Below, piece after piece: positions 11,467 to 22,782 of a DNA stretch of 64,000 nucleotides. The position numbers and the translations under genes were made by a program. Positions within the stretch are counted from its first letter, which is position 1. Each line of letters opens with the position of its first letter. This DNA is from Hyposmocoma kahamanoa (taxonomy: Eukaryota; Arthropoda; Insecta; Lepidoptera; Cosmopterigidae): NCBI RefSeq assembly GCF_003589595.1, contig NW_020653851.1, positions 23,838,326-23,902,325 on the forward strand, given 5' to 3'. Under the pieces are notes generated by a model, which made no database searches, had not been told where the DNA came from, and worked only from the letters and a program-made list of their open reading frames with translations.

Positions 11467-11533
11467 CGACGTTTTTCAACACATTTACGAGGAAAATGAA
11501 ACAAACTTGAGTAAAATGGAAATGAAAAATAGC

Positions 11534-11539
11534 TTTATT
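11534..11539 (-). terminator. polyadenylation signal for the recombinase gene
   Basis: AATAAA on the minus strand (TTTATT on plus), about 165 bp after the recombinase stop codon. Confidence 0.5.
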
Positions 11540-11704
11540 TGGCATTAATTATACAGATACACTGAATACTATATTAAGTTCACGTTAATGTAAATAATAT
11601 TATTCTATTCTATACTATATCTATCAATAGCAATTAATTAAGAGTCTCCAAAGCCTATCAAAGTCATTGTATCTTGATTTTATAAAAAATGTAGTTATTT
11701 AAAT

Positions 11705-13012
11705 TTAATTATTAAAACAATTGTTAAATGTACAATTTTCAAAATGGTAACGTGCAGTTTTGTTAGGCATTTGAACCGTCTGTGTGATATTATTTGTTAC
11801 TATTTCATTATTGTCTTCTTGCGTAAAAGTCGGTGATACGGGTTCATTGTGTACAAATATGGATGAAAGTGGTGGTGGTTCATTTAAAGACTCAGAAATA
11901 GACAACCTAGGTAACAAATAACTTGTATCACGGGAGGTGGATGGCTGCGGTTCAGGACACATCTTCTTAACCTGGGGCTCCAGATTTATAGCGTGGGTTA
12001 TTTGAGTACATATGTTGGACTTATTTCGAACTGAATCTTCAACATAAGACTCAGCAACTGTGCTAGATCGCCAGCCACCATGACGCTTTAAAGTAAGCAA
12101 ATCAGCTCCCGAGTCAGCTAGCAATGTAGCTGATGTTCTTCGGAAACTATGCCCAGTGTATAAATCCGGGTCGGGTAGATTTAAAAACTTGGCAATTTCT
12201 TTAGGCATTGCACCAAATTTCTTAATGCCTATTGGCTGAGCCACGCATCTACCCTTCTGGTAGTTTTGAAAAAACCGATCGGATTTTGCCTTATCTGTCC
12301 TAAGCGCTTCGTACTTTTTTACTATGTCGTAAAATGGACCGTGAATGGCAAACGATCTCGGTACCTTATTTTTAGTGTTGTTAATTTTAATCAAAAGCAT
12401 TTGGCCATGAGTTTCTACGTCTTTTGCCGTTACTTCGCTTAGTTCTTGGCGTCTACACTCGCCAGTGACACCAAATATCATTGCAACCTGTAAAGAAATT
12501 AAAAATATAGGTATTTTCGCAAATATAATACAAGAAAAATGAAAACATAAAAAAATTAAGGTTTAATACGATCAACTGACCTTTGTTGCTAAATACTGAT
12601 AATCGGGGGCTTCTTTTAAAAACTTTTCGACGTCAGTTGGCGAAAGTACCTTCGATTTTCTTGCAACATACCCATCAGAGCGTCTCTTTAAAAATGCCGT
12701 CAGATTTGAATAGTTTTTTATGTCTATGTTATTCTTGTTCTTTACTGTGGTCTTTAACATAGAATAAATGCACCAGAGCGAGCTGGGCTTAAACCTATTC
12801 GCCAGTTCATTAAAATAGGCAAGAAAAACATTTTCTGAAAACGAAGACGCTTTTTTGTTGGTTTTCCATTGTATAAAAGTTTCATATGCAGCCATGTATT
12901 TTTCTCTGGATTTCGAAGGTAATAAACTGTCACTTGCGTTTTGTGCCTCTGTGAGGATTTCGGGCGGTGTTAAATCCATCAAAATGTTTTCTTCCGTGCT
13001 TGAGCAGGACAT
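11705..13012 (-). CDS. Crypton-like tyrosine recombinase, apparently intact
   Basis: Two exons, 13012..12581 and 12487..11705, joined across a 93-bp intron (AAG|GTCAGT donor, pyrimidine-rich ...TTTACAG acceptor). The product is 404 residues with no stop or frameshift. The N-terminal half looks like a SAM-like/core-binding helical domain. The C-terminal half has the tyrosine-recombinase catalytic set: R156/R157 in CRRQEL, lysine in NTKNK (183-185), H257-x-x-R260 in GHSFRR, H280 and W283 in RHGGW, and Y292 in AESYVED. A polar tail ends in FENCTFNNC. Tyrosine recombinases cut and rejoin DNA through a phosphotyrosine; Cryptons use one to transpose. The first ATG in frame is at 13012, and a GC-rich stretch (13083-13145) lies upstream. 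A domesticated host gene is an alternative. Confidence 0.85.
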
Positions 13013-13145
13013 TTTAAACACCTAGGTAATTATCTAACACACAGCGTATATATAAATGTTTCGAACGTATCAATGGAAATTGGCGCGCAGAGTTATTTTT
13101 TCTGCGCCTGGCGCCGCGGCGCGGATATGCGCGCGCAGGTGCTTC

Positions 13146-14010
13146 GGTAATAATGAGACTTAGGTGAAATTCCTAAACAGCCAATGCGAAATAATATAAA
13201 TATGTCCTTATTTCACTCAAATTCGTGTAAAATATTATCCAAAATAAGTAATTTTATTCAATTAAAGTTTTATAGGTGTATATTGTGTATGTTTTTCTAT
13301 ATTTATCACATCAAATAAGAAATATAAATTTATTAATAAAAATATTATTTGTAAGGTAAGACTACACAACCGTATTAAACAGAAATAAAAAAAAAACTGT
13401 GACCCTGTTTGTTTGGGATTACTGTCATTGTAATTTGAATCTTATAATATGTAGGTTAGAGCTGTTTTTTTAATAGACCAAGTTAATTTCAAAGACATAA
13501 CCCGGATAATTTAAGAATGCATAGTTTTAATACATAGGCCTTGTTGTGAGATACATCTTAATCCGGTTAAGCCTATACTTATTACACACACGTTTTGTAA
13601 TATAATTACAAACGCGTGTTCAATAGCTAGGTTTATGAGCCTAAAAGCGATACAATAAGAAGCCCGTTACGAGCAAATGTGTTGAAAAGACTGTTTATAG
13701 TTATAACAGTTTCAAGGCGTATAAAGTGTGCTCCTTGGGATAGTACAAAACTGTTATTTTACACCTATTAGGGACTCATAAAATATGGTCATTTGGAAAG
13801 TAGTTCAAATGGAATACTTACACTTAATAATATTGATAGTGTAGATACTGTCGATAGTCTCTATACGATTGATAGCCGTGTCAACAGTGTCTAGGTCCAC
13901 AATTGTTGGTTCGGCAACACTACCATAGTAATGAAATGATATTATTTATTGTAACAATATTATACGTTACAAGTTAGTGGTTATATCACTCAATATTTAT
14001 AGATAAAACG
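13146..14010. other. intergenic between the recombinase and scramblase 2
   Basis: AT-rich. It contains the right bracket repeat at 13670 and a short palindrome around 13588-13616 (acacgttttgtaat / attacaaacgcgtgt). No exon recognised. Confidence 0.4.
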
Positions 14011-14214
14011 AATTTAATTATCCAACAGTGTTCATGTCATTCAAAATTGATGATACATTAAACAATACATGGCATTGCATTTACATTACATTATAAGTTG
14101 CATTTACATTATTATTATTATGTGACATAAAAAATAACAAAAATAATAATATCGACCGATATTCCGGTTGGTATTTCGCACCCATTTGGAAGGGATGTAA
14201 CTTACATAAGGATT

Positions 14215-17200
14215 TTACCTCGTGTACCATGTTATGTCCTGAAATAAAATGTTTTATAATGAATAATGTAATCTTATTTTGTATTTGTTGCAATAATTAA
14301 TTAATGCGTTTCTTTTTTCAATTGATAACGGACCAAAGCAGTTCTGAAGAGTCAAAATAGTTCGAAATAATTTCCTTAAAGATAACTTAAAGATAACGTA
14401 ACTTTTAGAACAGCTACGACGAAACACTCAACCTATATTAAGTAAGGCAAACAGATTAAATAATCGAGGTAATCCGTTTGTTAATTGGAAATGATCTGGG
14501 AAGTGTTGTGTTTTAGTGGTAACTGGTATTTCCTACGAAAGTGACATTGAAAACGTTACTCTAGGTACTCACAATGTAGTAACACGCGGCAAGAACAGCC
14601 ATCTTGTATTGCACATCCAGGTCCATGGGAAACTGGACATTGTACTTCAACCAGTCCTTCTTGATTTTGCCGATTTTAATGTCTCCTGCACCCAGAATCT
14701 GGAAGTTTCGTACAGGAAATTATTACAACTAGATAGCCACAGAAAATTAAAGAGTAAAAACTTTTTTACAAGGGTTTTACTTCAAAACCATTTTAAGTGT
14801 GACGTACTACTATGGGTGCACAATATACGCCAATAAATAAAAAGGTCTTAAATAGGTATTTCTACACTTGAGTTGTGCTCGAACTTACTTAGTCAGTTAC
14901 AGTTCTCTTACTACAAAACCCAATGATTCAATTAGTTCATTACACTCCTGAACACAGGTTGTTCAATAGAGAACATCGTTATTTATTATTTACATATGAT
15001 TATACTATCTAGTTACAAACAGAGATGAACAGCGGGTTAAAACCTAATTGTCTGGGTTTTCACACAAAGGTTTTAATCCATTTAGGCCCAAAATCGTGGC
15101 CCGAAACGGCTGGTACGGAATTATTTATGGTAGGTATGGTATAATTTATTATTATTAACCAATTTCGGTGCAAAAAATGTTTATTAGACGGGGCAACTCC
15201 ACACAATATCCACCTTGCAATCCTGTGGATTCTTATTAGTATTACGATTCCATTTTTGAAGATCGATTCAAGTTTTTTTATGTTATGAAATGTAAGTGCG
15301 CATTTGACCTCCATCTCACCTGATGGCAAGTGACGATGAGGTGGACGATGGAGCATGCACACCTAAATAATGCCTATTCACTCTCGTCTTGAAAAGGTCT
15401 AAGTTGTAACCTTCAGGGAACAAGTCTGCAGGCAGGGTATTCCACTCCATAGCCGTTCGCCATTTAGATGTGGAAGCGTAGCGCTTCGTGCGAATCTTTG
15501 GAATATCCACAACATAGGGGTCGTACACAAGCCTACGTGTGGTCCCCGGATGGTGGAAAGGGGAAGGTGGAATAAAATTGTTTAATTCCATCGCACAATA
15601 CCCTGTAAAGTGCATACGTCGTAACAATTTTTTGTATCGATTGATTTCAATGCGATTTTCAAGCGAACTGATTCAATAGAAAGGTAAGTCGAGTCTAGAT
15701 CATAAAGGAATAAACATTTTATAACAATATCATTAAATTCGAACAAAACTCGATTTACAAGAAATATTGAGTTGTAAATAGTTTTTGCCCCCGATTTCGG
15801 CTAGCGCTTCATTAACACTGTGTTTAAACTCGAGCGTTTGCTCATATGTAGTTACAATAGGTAAGAGTCTGACATGAAAAGTACTATTCCTGTGGAGGGC
15901 CAAAGGTCGTTTGATGACGAGCATGGGACGGTCGTGGTTATCCGACAAGACAAGTCGCGAGCTGCAGAAATTCTTCAGACGAATGGTAGCTATTTGACGT
16001 CCTTTCATATGCAATTCAACACACGGTGAGGAGAAGCAATTAATTGGCCTTTGAAATTCGGCAACCTGGAATTTATAAATAGAATTTTATGCTTTAGGAT
16101 AAGGTTTCATAGTAGGTAATTTCTTTTTCAAGAAAAATAGTGAAATTAATACGAGGAATAAAAATATACAGGCCGCTCGTGATAGTCACATTCACATACT
16201 AACGAATAAAAAGAAATGAAAAAAAAACCAAAAGTTATAAAAAAAGCATAAGCACAAACACATTTATTAAAGGGCTTGTTTAATAAGATTCCGGTTTATA
16301 TTCATTTGTCATTACAAGGTTTAAACTTTAGTGTAACAAAAACATGTACTAAAGATTGTTGCGTACAGCTTCAGCGTACTTGGATGACAAAAGTTTTTGG
16401 TAGTGGCTCGTTTAGTTCTTGTAGGTTATTTCGAATGGTAAAAGTGAATATAAACAATAAGAAAATAAATATTTATTTAAAAAGAGTCAAGAGTTTCTTT
16501 CTTATTGTTCTCGGGTATACTGTTGGGTAATTTTCTAAAAAATATCAAATAGTGGAATTTTTTTTTTTAATTTCAGAAAAATTGGAAAAATATAATTCGT
16601 AGGCTCATAATTGTGTTCTACGTTTAGATATGTATTTTGAAGTCTTATTTAGTGTAAATTAAAAAATAAAATTGTACAGCTAAGAGCAAGACACAGTAAA
16701 ACAAGTTTTAAAAATACTAAAAAACAGCGAAGAAAAATAACTCATAGGTAGGTAAACAGTCTTTAGAATGGCTTCATTGTTGTCCAACTATCAAATGTAG
16801 GAAAAACTCTGAAAAATCTTTATTTTTCTGAAAAACTTGGATTTTTCAAATTACAAATTTTTTCCATGACTCAACACTACCTGACGAATGAGTAGAGTTT
16901 AGTCAAATTTAATCAAATTGGAAGTGTAATTTGTTTGCCAATGAAATAAAGAGATATTCGAGTTTGAGTTACCTGTTCATTATTGTTGTCCAGTACGGTC
17001 ATATCAAGCCAACCTTCCAGTCGAAAGGTCACTCTGCCAAACATTGATATGGAGTATTGAGAACTGAAGCACGATACCTCTCTCTTGAATACCACATCTG
17101 ACAGTTGCATCAGCTGCTGAAGTCCTGGAACATTGTATTGACGTTCAGTAACGATCTAAGTAACACCAAACTATCGACACTTCTAGCCGCTCAGAAAAGG

Positions 17201-18902
17201 CTTTACTTATGTCTATGCAGGAAGAGCAAAGATGACTTGGCACGTTTGAAAACGCATGAAGGTTTTTCTGACCGACTTAGTGCGATTTCGTCTTAATAAC
17301 TGCGGTGAATAGTGCAGTTAATAAATTAATCGCGTATATTAATTGTCATACTAACATTCCCACTCTCAATCATAATGGCTCCTTGTCTGCTCTGTATCTA
17401 TCTATACTAAAACTTAAAAAAAAACAGTTTTAGAAACCCCCCACACTAGCGTCTTTCGAGCATCAGCGTCTTGCCATCGGCACGCACAGCGTCGACACGA
17501 CTGACCGCGACGCAACGTCAACACGGCGTATACCACAGACCACATAAATGCGTATACCTACGCGATGTTCACAAATTAGTCAGGGATACTACGTTGCATC
17601 GTCGCCGCGCGGATGTCTGTCGAGTCGACTCTGTACGTGCGTTGGCAAGACGCTGATGCTCCAAAGACGCTAGTGTGCCCCCACACTAGTCTCTAAACAT
17701 TCTTCCCGTTTTACTCGTAAGCAATTGTCACATTACTAAGGAGGAGTTACATTACTTTTTGTCGCTCTAATAATTCTCTATAGCAAACGGGAGGAAGGAA
17801 TCCCATGAGGTAGTGTTCTCATGTAGAGCGCTGATGCTCTAGAATGACGTCGCCAAGTGAGATCGGTAGAGAGATGACTGACCCCGTTCGGCGGCGGCGT
17901 ATCGTCGCGGCTAGGAGCGGGGGCTCGGTTCGCCAGTAAGTCTGGCAGCCACGAGGACATTTTTCCTCATGAATTTAGACGGCGGAAATGTGCTTTATTT
18001 TAATATTTCCGTACAAATGAACTACGTTTTTATCCAGTGTATTTTATTCAAACTAGATGTAAAGTAACAATGTTTATACTTACGTTTTTTTTTAACGTCA
18101 GTACCTAGTTAGTTAGTTAGTACTTAGTATAGTATCTACAAATTAAAGAATGTTTTAGCGTTTTTTTTTGTTTCTGGTGGGGATGCAAACCGACGAACTG
18201 ACCCGTATTTTATCCGTATCGATAAAAAACGAACTTTTTATTATTATTTTTAATTTTAATTAATATGAACCTTTTTATTATTATTATTATTAATTTATCA
18301 AAACATATTATTTTTTATCAAATGTAAAAATTGTAATAGTATTAGCAATAAATTATTATTAAACGCGTTTGTTTTAAAATTTTGTGTACGGTATACTTAT
18401 GTTTGTAAATATAATTATGAAAAGGGCATCCCCGAAACATTGCCAATAGGATTTTTTTTCCAATGGAACCAGTTTTTTGAGGCTATCTTATTAAATAGGC
18501 TGTTTTAGATAAAAAATTGATTTGATAATTTTGTTTGTACATGCACACAATTTAAGAACAATATAAAACACCTTGCATTAATAACTAACTATATTAACGT
18601 GTGCGTCATACCATGGTCATACCCATTACCTACATAAAATAAAACATTTTTTGTTGTGTCGCACAACAAAAAACAAAACCTGAACTCATTTGAAATTTAT
18701 ATATAAATAATAAAGTTAAATTACGTTATACTTATGTTTACATTTTGGACTTCGATTTCATCTCAGAGTACCTATAGTATGCAAAGTACGCACATTAAAC
18801 TCTCGGGATTTGGGGGACAATATCCACTCCTTCATATTGTTTGTAAAATATTTATTTTAACTATATCACAAAGAACTTACCAAAAGGTATAATTTGGGAC
18901 AT
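14215..18902 (-). CDS. compact phospholipid scramblase paralogue (scramblase 2)
   Basis: Five exons: 18902..18881, 17124..16973, 16065..15874, 14698..14573 and 14238..14215, all with GT/AG borders (the third donor, CAT|GTCAGA, is weak). They total 516 nt, giving 171 residues. The short first exon encodes MSQIIPF plus a split glycine, leading into GLQQLMQLSDVVFKREV, the PGLEYL-type start of the scramblase domain. Then follow LDMTVLDNNNEQ, VAEFQRPINCFSSPC and SDNHDRPMLVIKRP, and finally IGKIKKDWLKYNVQFPMDLD with the C-terminal hydrophobic helix YKMAVLAACYYI and tail DITWYTR. Scramblases move phospholipids across bilayers, usually on calcium. Intron phases (1,0,0,0) and the 192-nt and 24-nt exons equal those of the scramblase at 30084. 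The fourth exon is ten codons shorter and lacks the segment that holds the EF-hand-like loop, so calcium gating is doubtful. Confidence 0.8.
15275..15640 (-). mobile_element. 5'-truncated jockey-type LINE, C-terminal end of reverse transcriptase
   Basis: Minus-strand coding remnant with HVVD-like block DPYVVDIPKIRTKRYA, then TAMEWNTLPADLFPEGYNLD and FKTRVNRHYLG. It has the same order as the tail of the LINE at 45655-47335. It ends in an A-rich tail (complement of gtttttttatg). It lies in intron 3 of scramblase 2, in the same orientation. Confidence 0.8.
17442..17677. mobile_element. 236-bp MITE with 36-bp terminal inverted repeats
   Basis: Left CACACTAGCGTCTTTCGAGC... and right complement CACACTAGCGTCTTTGGAGC... 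match for about 36 bp with one mismatch. Similarity continues less perfectly (GGCACGCAC / CGCACGTAC). C-runs flank both ends, so the duplication cannot be fixed. It sits in intron 1 of scramblase 2. No coding capacity. Confidence 0.8.
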
Positions 18903-19211
18903 TTTATCTTTAATGACAAAAAAAGTTTCCAAAATGCTAGTTTATTTTGTCGTCCGCATTCACGTTATCACAATTTGTATTAGAAACAAGTTCCTTGTTG
19001 ATTATAAATACAACTAAATATTCAATTAAAATAAACGTGCTATCTAGCTGCGTACATCCGTCTATGCAATCGCATGAAGCTAGACTGGTATTATAAGTTC
19101 CAACAAGTTATTTGTGAACAGAGTGAAGTTAGATACAAACCGTTGGCTTATATGACGCGAAAATTTAATCCGACGCGACACGGCATTTTAAAGAAGGCAT
19201 TTATTTGAAAC
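18903..19211. other. upstream of scramblase 2
   Basis: This is the presumed 5' UTR and promoter side of the minus-strand scramblase. No TATA box or repeat is recognised with confidence. Confidence 0.35.
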
Positions 19212-19214
19212 TAA

Positions 19215-19389
19215 GAGTCGTATTCCAAAACTCTACTCAATGCTCAAGTCAGGATTTGAGCAGACTTGAGTATGATTTCAAGCACTGGAAATACGACCCT
19301 TACTTGACGGACTTGAGTATGATTTTCAGTGCTCAATGCTATACTCAAGTCCTGACTTGAGTATTGAGTAGAGTTCTGGAATACGACCC
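19215..19389. mobile_element. palindromic MITE, GGGTCGTATTC family (dimer, copy 1)
   Basis: Same ends and inner arms as the copy at 4872, with one end changed to GAGTCGTATTCC. TAA flanks both ends; the right TAA (19390-19392) is shared with the next copy. Confidence 0.8.
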
Positions 19390-19392
19390 TAA

Positions 19393-19567
19393 GTGTCGTA
19401 TTCCAGAACTGTACTCAATGCTCAAGACAGGATTTAAGCAGACTTGAGTATGATTTCAAGCACTGGAAATACGACCCTAATGGCAAGGACTTGAGTTTGA
19501 TTTCTAGTGCTTTGAATCATACTCAAGTCTTGACTTGAGCATTGAGTAGAGTTCTAGAATACGACCC
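19393..19567. mobile_element. palindromic MITE, GGGTCGTATTC family (dimer, copy 2)
   Basis: Directly abuts copy 1 with a single TAA between them and TTA after it. Ends are GTGTCGTATTCC and complementary GGGTCGTATTC. The arrangement suggests insertion of one copy into the duplicated TWA site of the other. Confidence 0.8.
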
Positions 19568-19639
19568 TTAGAATTTAATCGATAATTTTTATGAAATTTG
19601 ACTAACTTCGGCTGTCCGGGTTTTTTTCGTCTCATACAA

Positions 19640-19694
19640 TGAAATGATCCCTTCATGAAACTAAGTCGATCAGTTTCATGAAGGGATCATTTCA
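19640..19694. repeat. perfect hairpin, 23-bp arms
   Basis: TGAAATGATCCCTTCATGAA... at 19640-19662 is exactly complementary to 19672-19694, with a 9-base loop (aagtcgatc). No coding context. Confidence 0.9.
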
Positions 19695-20764
19695 AAAATT
19701 TCAAAAATTTTCATCAATTTTATTTATTTCTATGAATAACTCACGATTGACCAAAAAATTGACTGTACCAAAAGTGGTTTCACAAAAAGACTTAATTTTC
19801 GGTTTTCGTTTCGGATTTCCCCCCTACTACTGTCCCATTAAAAAGACACTGTTTAATACAGCTGAACATTTTGTGTGCAGTCGTCAGTAAAACAACTAAA
19901 TTAGATCGAGTCCTATATGCATACGCCTGGCCAAATAATAAATTAAGAAATGAAATGAAACAAGTCCTACACCCGATTTTGTTCATTATAAAAACTTTGA
20001 GTGCTTGGAAGTTTAGTGCCGGGTCAGTACCAAAAAAATAATTTGCCATAACAAAAAACAAAAAGCAAGTTTTCACGCGACTGTGGCGATCCTTGTGATA
20101 TTTGGACAACTAACGCCATCTATTGACTTAAATACGAACTCCTTCGACAACCACACACCTAATCACTTAAATAGACGCGGTCGCTCGTGTCCCTAGTTGT
20201 CATTTATTAAATTACGAGAATCTACGCACAGATGGCGTTCATATTTACATTAAGGTGGCTGTAAGCACTGTAAATAAGCTTTATTGACCTTTTTTTATTG
20301 ATAGGTCAATTGTGAGCAATGAAAATATTGAACAAGCACTAAGTTCAAACCTCCAGCAAGTGCAAAATTGTCGAACAGCACCTAATAGTGAAATAGCCGT
20401 AAAACTTACTGCACCCTATTATATTGGACACCAACTAGGCAAGTGATGGTATAGCTGCGTGCTGGTCACTAAACTTTTTTATAGCAGTACATTTTAGGAG
20501 TCTTCATTGCCTTGATTGTTTGTATTCCGATGTGTACCCAAAGAGATACGTGGCAAGTCGATGCGATTAGTAAAGATTTGTGAAAAGCTTTCGACTTTGT
20601 TCATTGTGTTGTATATTGGTCTCTTATGTTACATCACTTTAATATTATTATAAGAACCGTTGAAAGTCTCGACTAATTTTACTGCGATGAGAGAGAGTTG
20701 CGTGCTAGGACGGTGCGATTCATATACATTTGTCAAAAGTTTTTCGATTGCCCTAATCGGGTGT
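19695..20764. other. intergenic, nothing recognised
   Basis: Open frames up to about 105 codons occur, but none resembles a known family or carries convincing splice sites. Confidence 0.35.
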
Positions 20765-20852
20765 TGGTTACACATTACTGCTTGCCGGCAGAAATTAGTA
20801 ATGTAAGTACTTTCTTGGACGAACTATTTCACAAGGAGCTCTACTGCTACTA
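20765..20852 (+). repeat. dispersed repeat family B, 3' part
   Basis: 'acattactgcttgccggcag' through 'cacaaggagctctactgcta'. Confidence 0.7.
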
Positions 20853-21584
20853 ACGTACGAATACATAGGAAAGTACGGTTCAAAGTACATAGGAATACAG
20901 TTCAACCGTCTGGTGTCCTATACACGATGTCCATATTGAAATAATAGTCTGTTCAGCGTCGATTTTTGTGCAATGTTTCGACTCATCCGAAGAACAGACT
21001 CCGATGTGATTATACAGCGAAAAGAGGATAAATACATAATCTCGTTATTCAAAATAAGGTCTAGCTGTAGGTGTTTTTAGAATTTATGTATTATTTCGTT
21101 TCGGAAATATAAAATCGAGCAACGGTGATCTGATATCCACAGCTAAGAACAGCGAAAGAAATATACAATGTCCTGAGAATAAGCAGTCTTGCACATATAG
21201 GTCTTTGTTCTACGGATGAGTCGGTGTATGTGCAAAATTGAGACCGGCGTACGCTGCTTAATCACTAATACATAATGTGATCAACCTGGAAGTATGTAGG
21301 CAAATATCGGCCCTATGTATTTTGTACAAAACTGTTAATTTTACCTTAGATGCTGATTCTGATGAAATGTATCACATTTTATGGACCCTATTCGTACCAT
21401 GATTTTTTTTTATTCTAGCTGTAGGTATGCCCTTTAAAACAGCACTGTATGTAATTGGCGGTTTGTAGAATATAATATGTATATGTGATATATTTGTTTA
21501 TCGTAGTATTTCTTCGTATTGCGTCATATAATTGCACGAGACACTAAAGTAATTTGATTGATTTTTTTTTGATACATACGTAAT
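20853..21584. other. intergenic, nothing recognised
   Basis: AT-rich, no exon, RNA gene or clear repeat family seen. Confidence 0.35.
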
Positions 21585-21720
21585 GGTGGTCCAATGACGG
21601 AACGGTTGCTTCTCAATTGAAAGTTCGATTCTAATCTCTTGTGCGACCTAGGATTTATGATATGGCTTTATGAATAATTAGTAGCAATACCTGTTGCTAA
21701 CGGTGAAAGAAAATGCTACT
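21585..21720 (+). repeat. degenerate tRNA-headed SINE (family D)
   Basis: 'ctcaattgaaagttcgattc' followed by a body similar to the segment at 62625-62720 ('caattgagagttcgaaactc'). Confidence 0.4.
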
Positions 21721-22224
21721 CGTATATGTTTTATTTATTCTAGCTTTCCATGTTTCCATTTGTCCCATTTCTAATTTAACCTACCCTGCCTATCTCAGGT
21801 TGCGCATTTCTGTCACATGAGCATAAATCTAGTAGTGATATCCCTATCAATAGTAGCAAAGCTTTTAATATATAATATAATAATTTCCCTATTATCTACA
21901 GCAGTCGACTGGGTTTATAGTCGACGTTGTCGATACGTGGCACCTGGGGAAACCTTCAGTGGTGCCGGAGAAGTTAATTGTGACACTTGACGTTACAGGA
22001 CACTTAACATGAAAGAAAACACTATATGGCTGTAATATAAGAATTAACATACCTGCGTCGAGACTTTAATTGGGGAACAGTATGAAAATTAACTGCTTAA
22101 AATTGTTTTTAAAATATTTAGTTTTACACCATTTGGTCCATTGAAGTGTAGTAAAAACGACATTTTGTTTCCGATTTTTTAATAGACTTCAAACAAGGAG
22201 GTTCTCAGTTCGACTGTAGTATTT

Positions 22225-22290
22225 AATAGCAGTAGAGATCTTTGTGAATGAGTCCGTGCAGGGAAGTGCTACCACCTTAGCTTAGACGTG
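22225..22290 (-). repeat. dispersed repeat family B, end fragment
   Basis: 'gcagtagagatctttgtgaa' through 'agggaagtgctaccacctta', minus-strand family order. Preceded at 22188 by 'acttcaaacaaggaggttct', the end of another common repeat. Confidence 0.55.
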
Positions 22291-22333
22291 CTAAAACCTA
22301 GATCGTGTTATTACACAAATCAATGTAACGGCT

Positions 22334-22356
22334 TAGAATAATAACGCATAGAACAT
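22334..22356. repeat. solo end of the CTTAGAATAATAACGCATAG element
   Basis: An isolated copy of the terminal repeat that bounds the element at 26987-27371. Confidence 0.6.
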
Positions 22357-22782
22357 TATAGTCAATGGCATAGAATGATACTCTTAACACAATGTATTAA
22401 GAGTGTCTTTTGCATTGCAATTATTGGTTTAAGACGTACCTAGGTTTAGTGCAAGTGGACATATGACATATTGCTATTCGTCACCTAATAATTCCTTGGG
22501 CACTAGGCCAAGTCGTTTGGGTAAACATTGGGTTATTGTATTGTTTCAGAGAGTGGTGTCTGAAATGTATTACCTAAGCCTTAGAAGAAAATAGTTTCAA
22601 AAAGACCATCACAGAATTTGATCGCTAGTTTTTCATTGAATATTGGTTAGGCGTCCGCAAGACGCCTTTAATGCGCAATACTGTGTTATTGCTATTTCCG
22701 TTTGCGTCTTCAGCAGGTCTGTGATGGTGCTTAAGATAACAAACAACTTTAATAATATTTAATTTTAAGTAAAAACTAAATA

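Larger units (their letters stand above)
11471..13689 (-). mobile_element. candidate Crypton-type element around a tyrosine recombinase
   Basis: An approximately 20-bp inverted repeat (left 11471-11491, GTTTTTCAACACATTTACGA; right 13670-13689, complement) brackets one intact tyrosine-recombinase gene with its own poly(A) signal. Classical Cryptons lack terminal inverted repeats, so the repeats may be subterminal, regulatory or coincidental. No target-site duplication is evident. The true ends are uncertain. Confidence 0.45.

Noticed and set aside
14516..14836. 106-codon plus-strand frame
   Set aside because: Shadow of the minus-strand scramblase exon at 14698-14573.
17778..17960. First exon of scramblase 2 (frame starting MSSWLPDLLANRAP)
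   Set aside because: Its possible donor gives the wrong phase for the exon at 17124; the 22-nt exon at 18902-18881 fits phase and sequence exactly.
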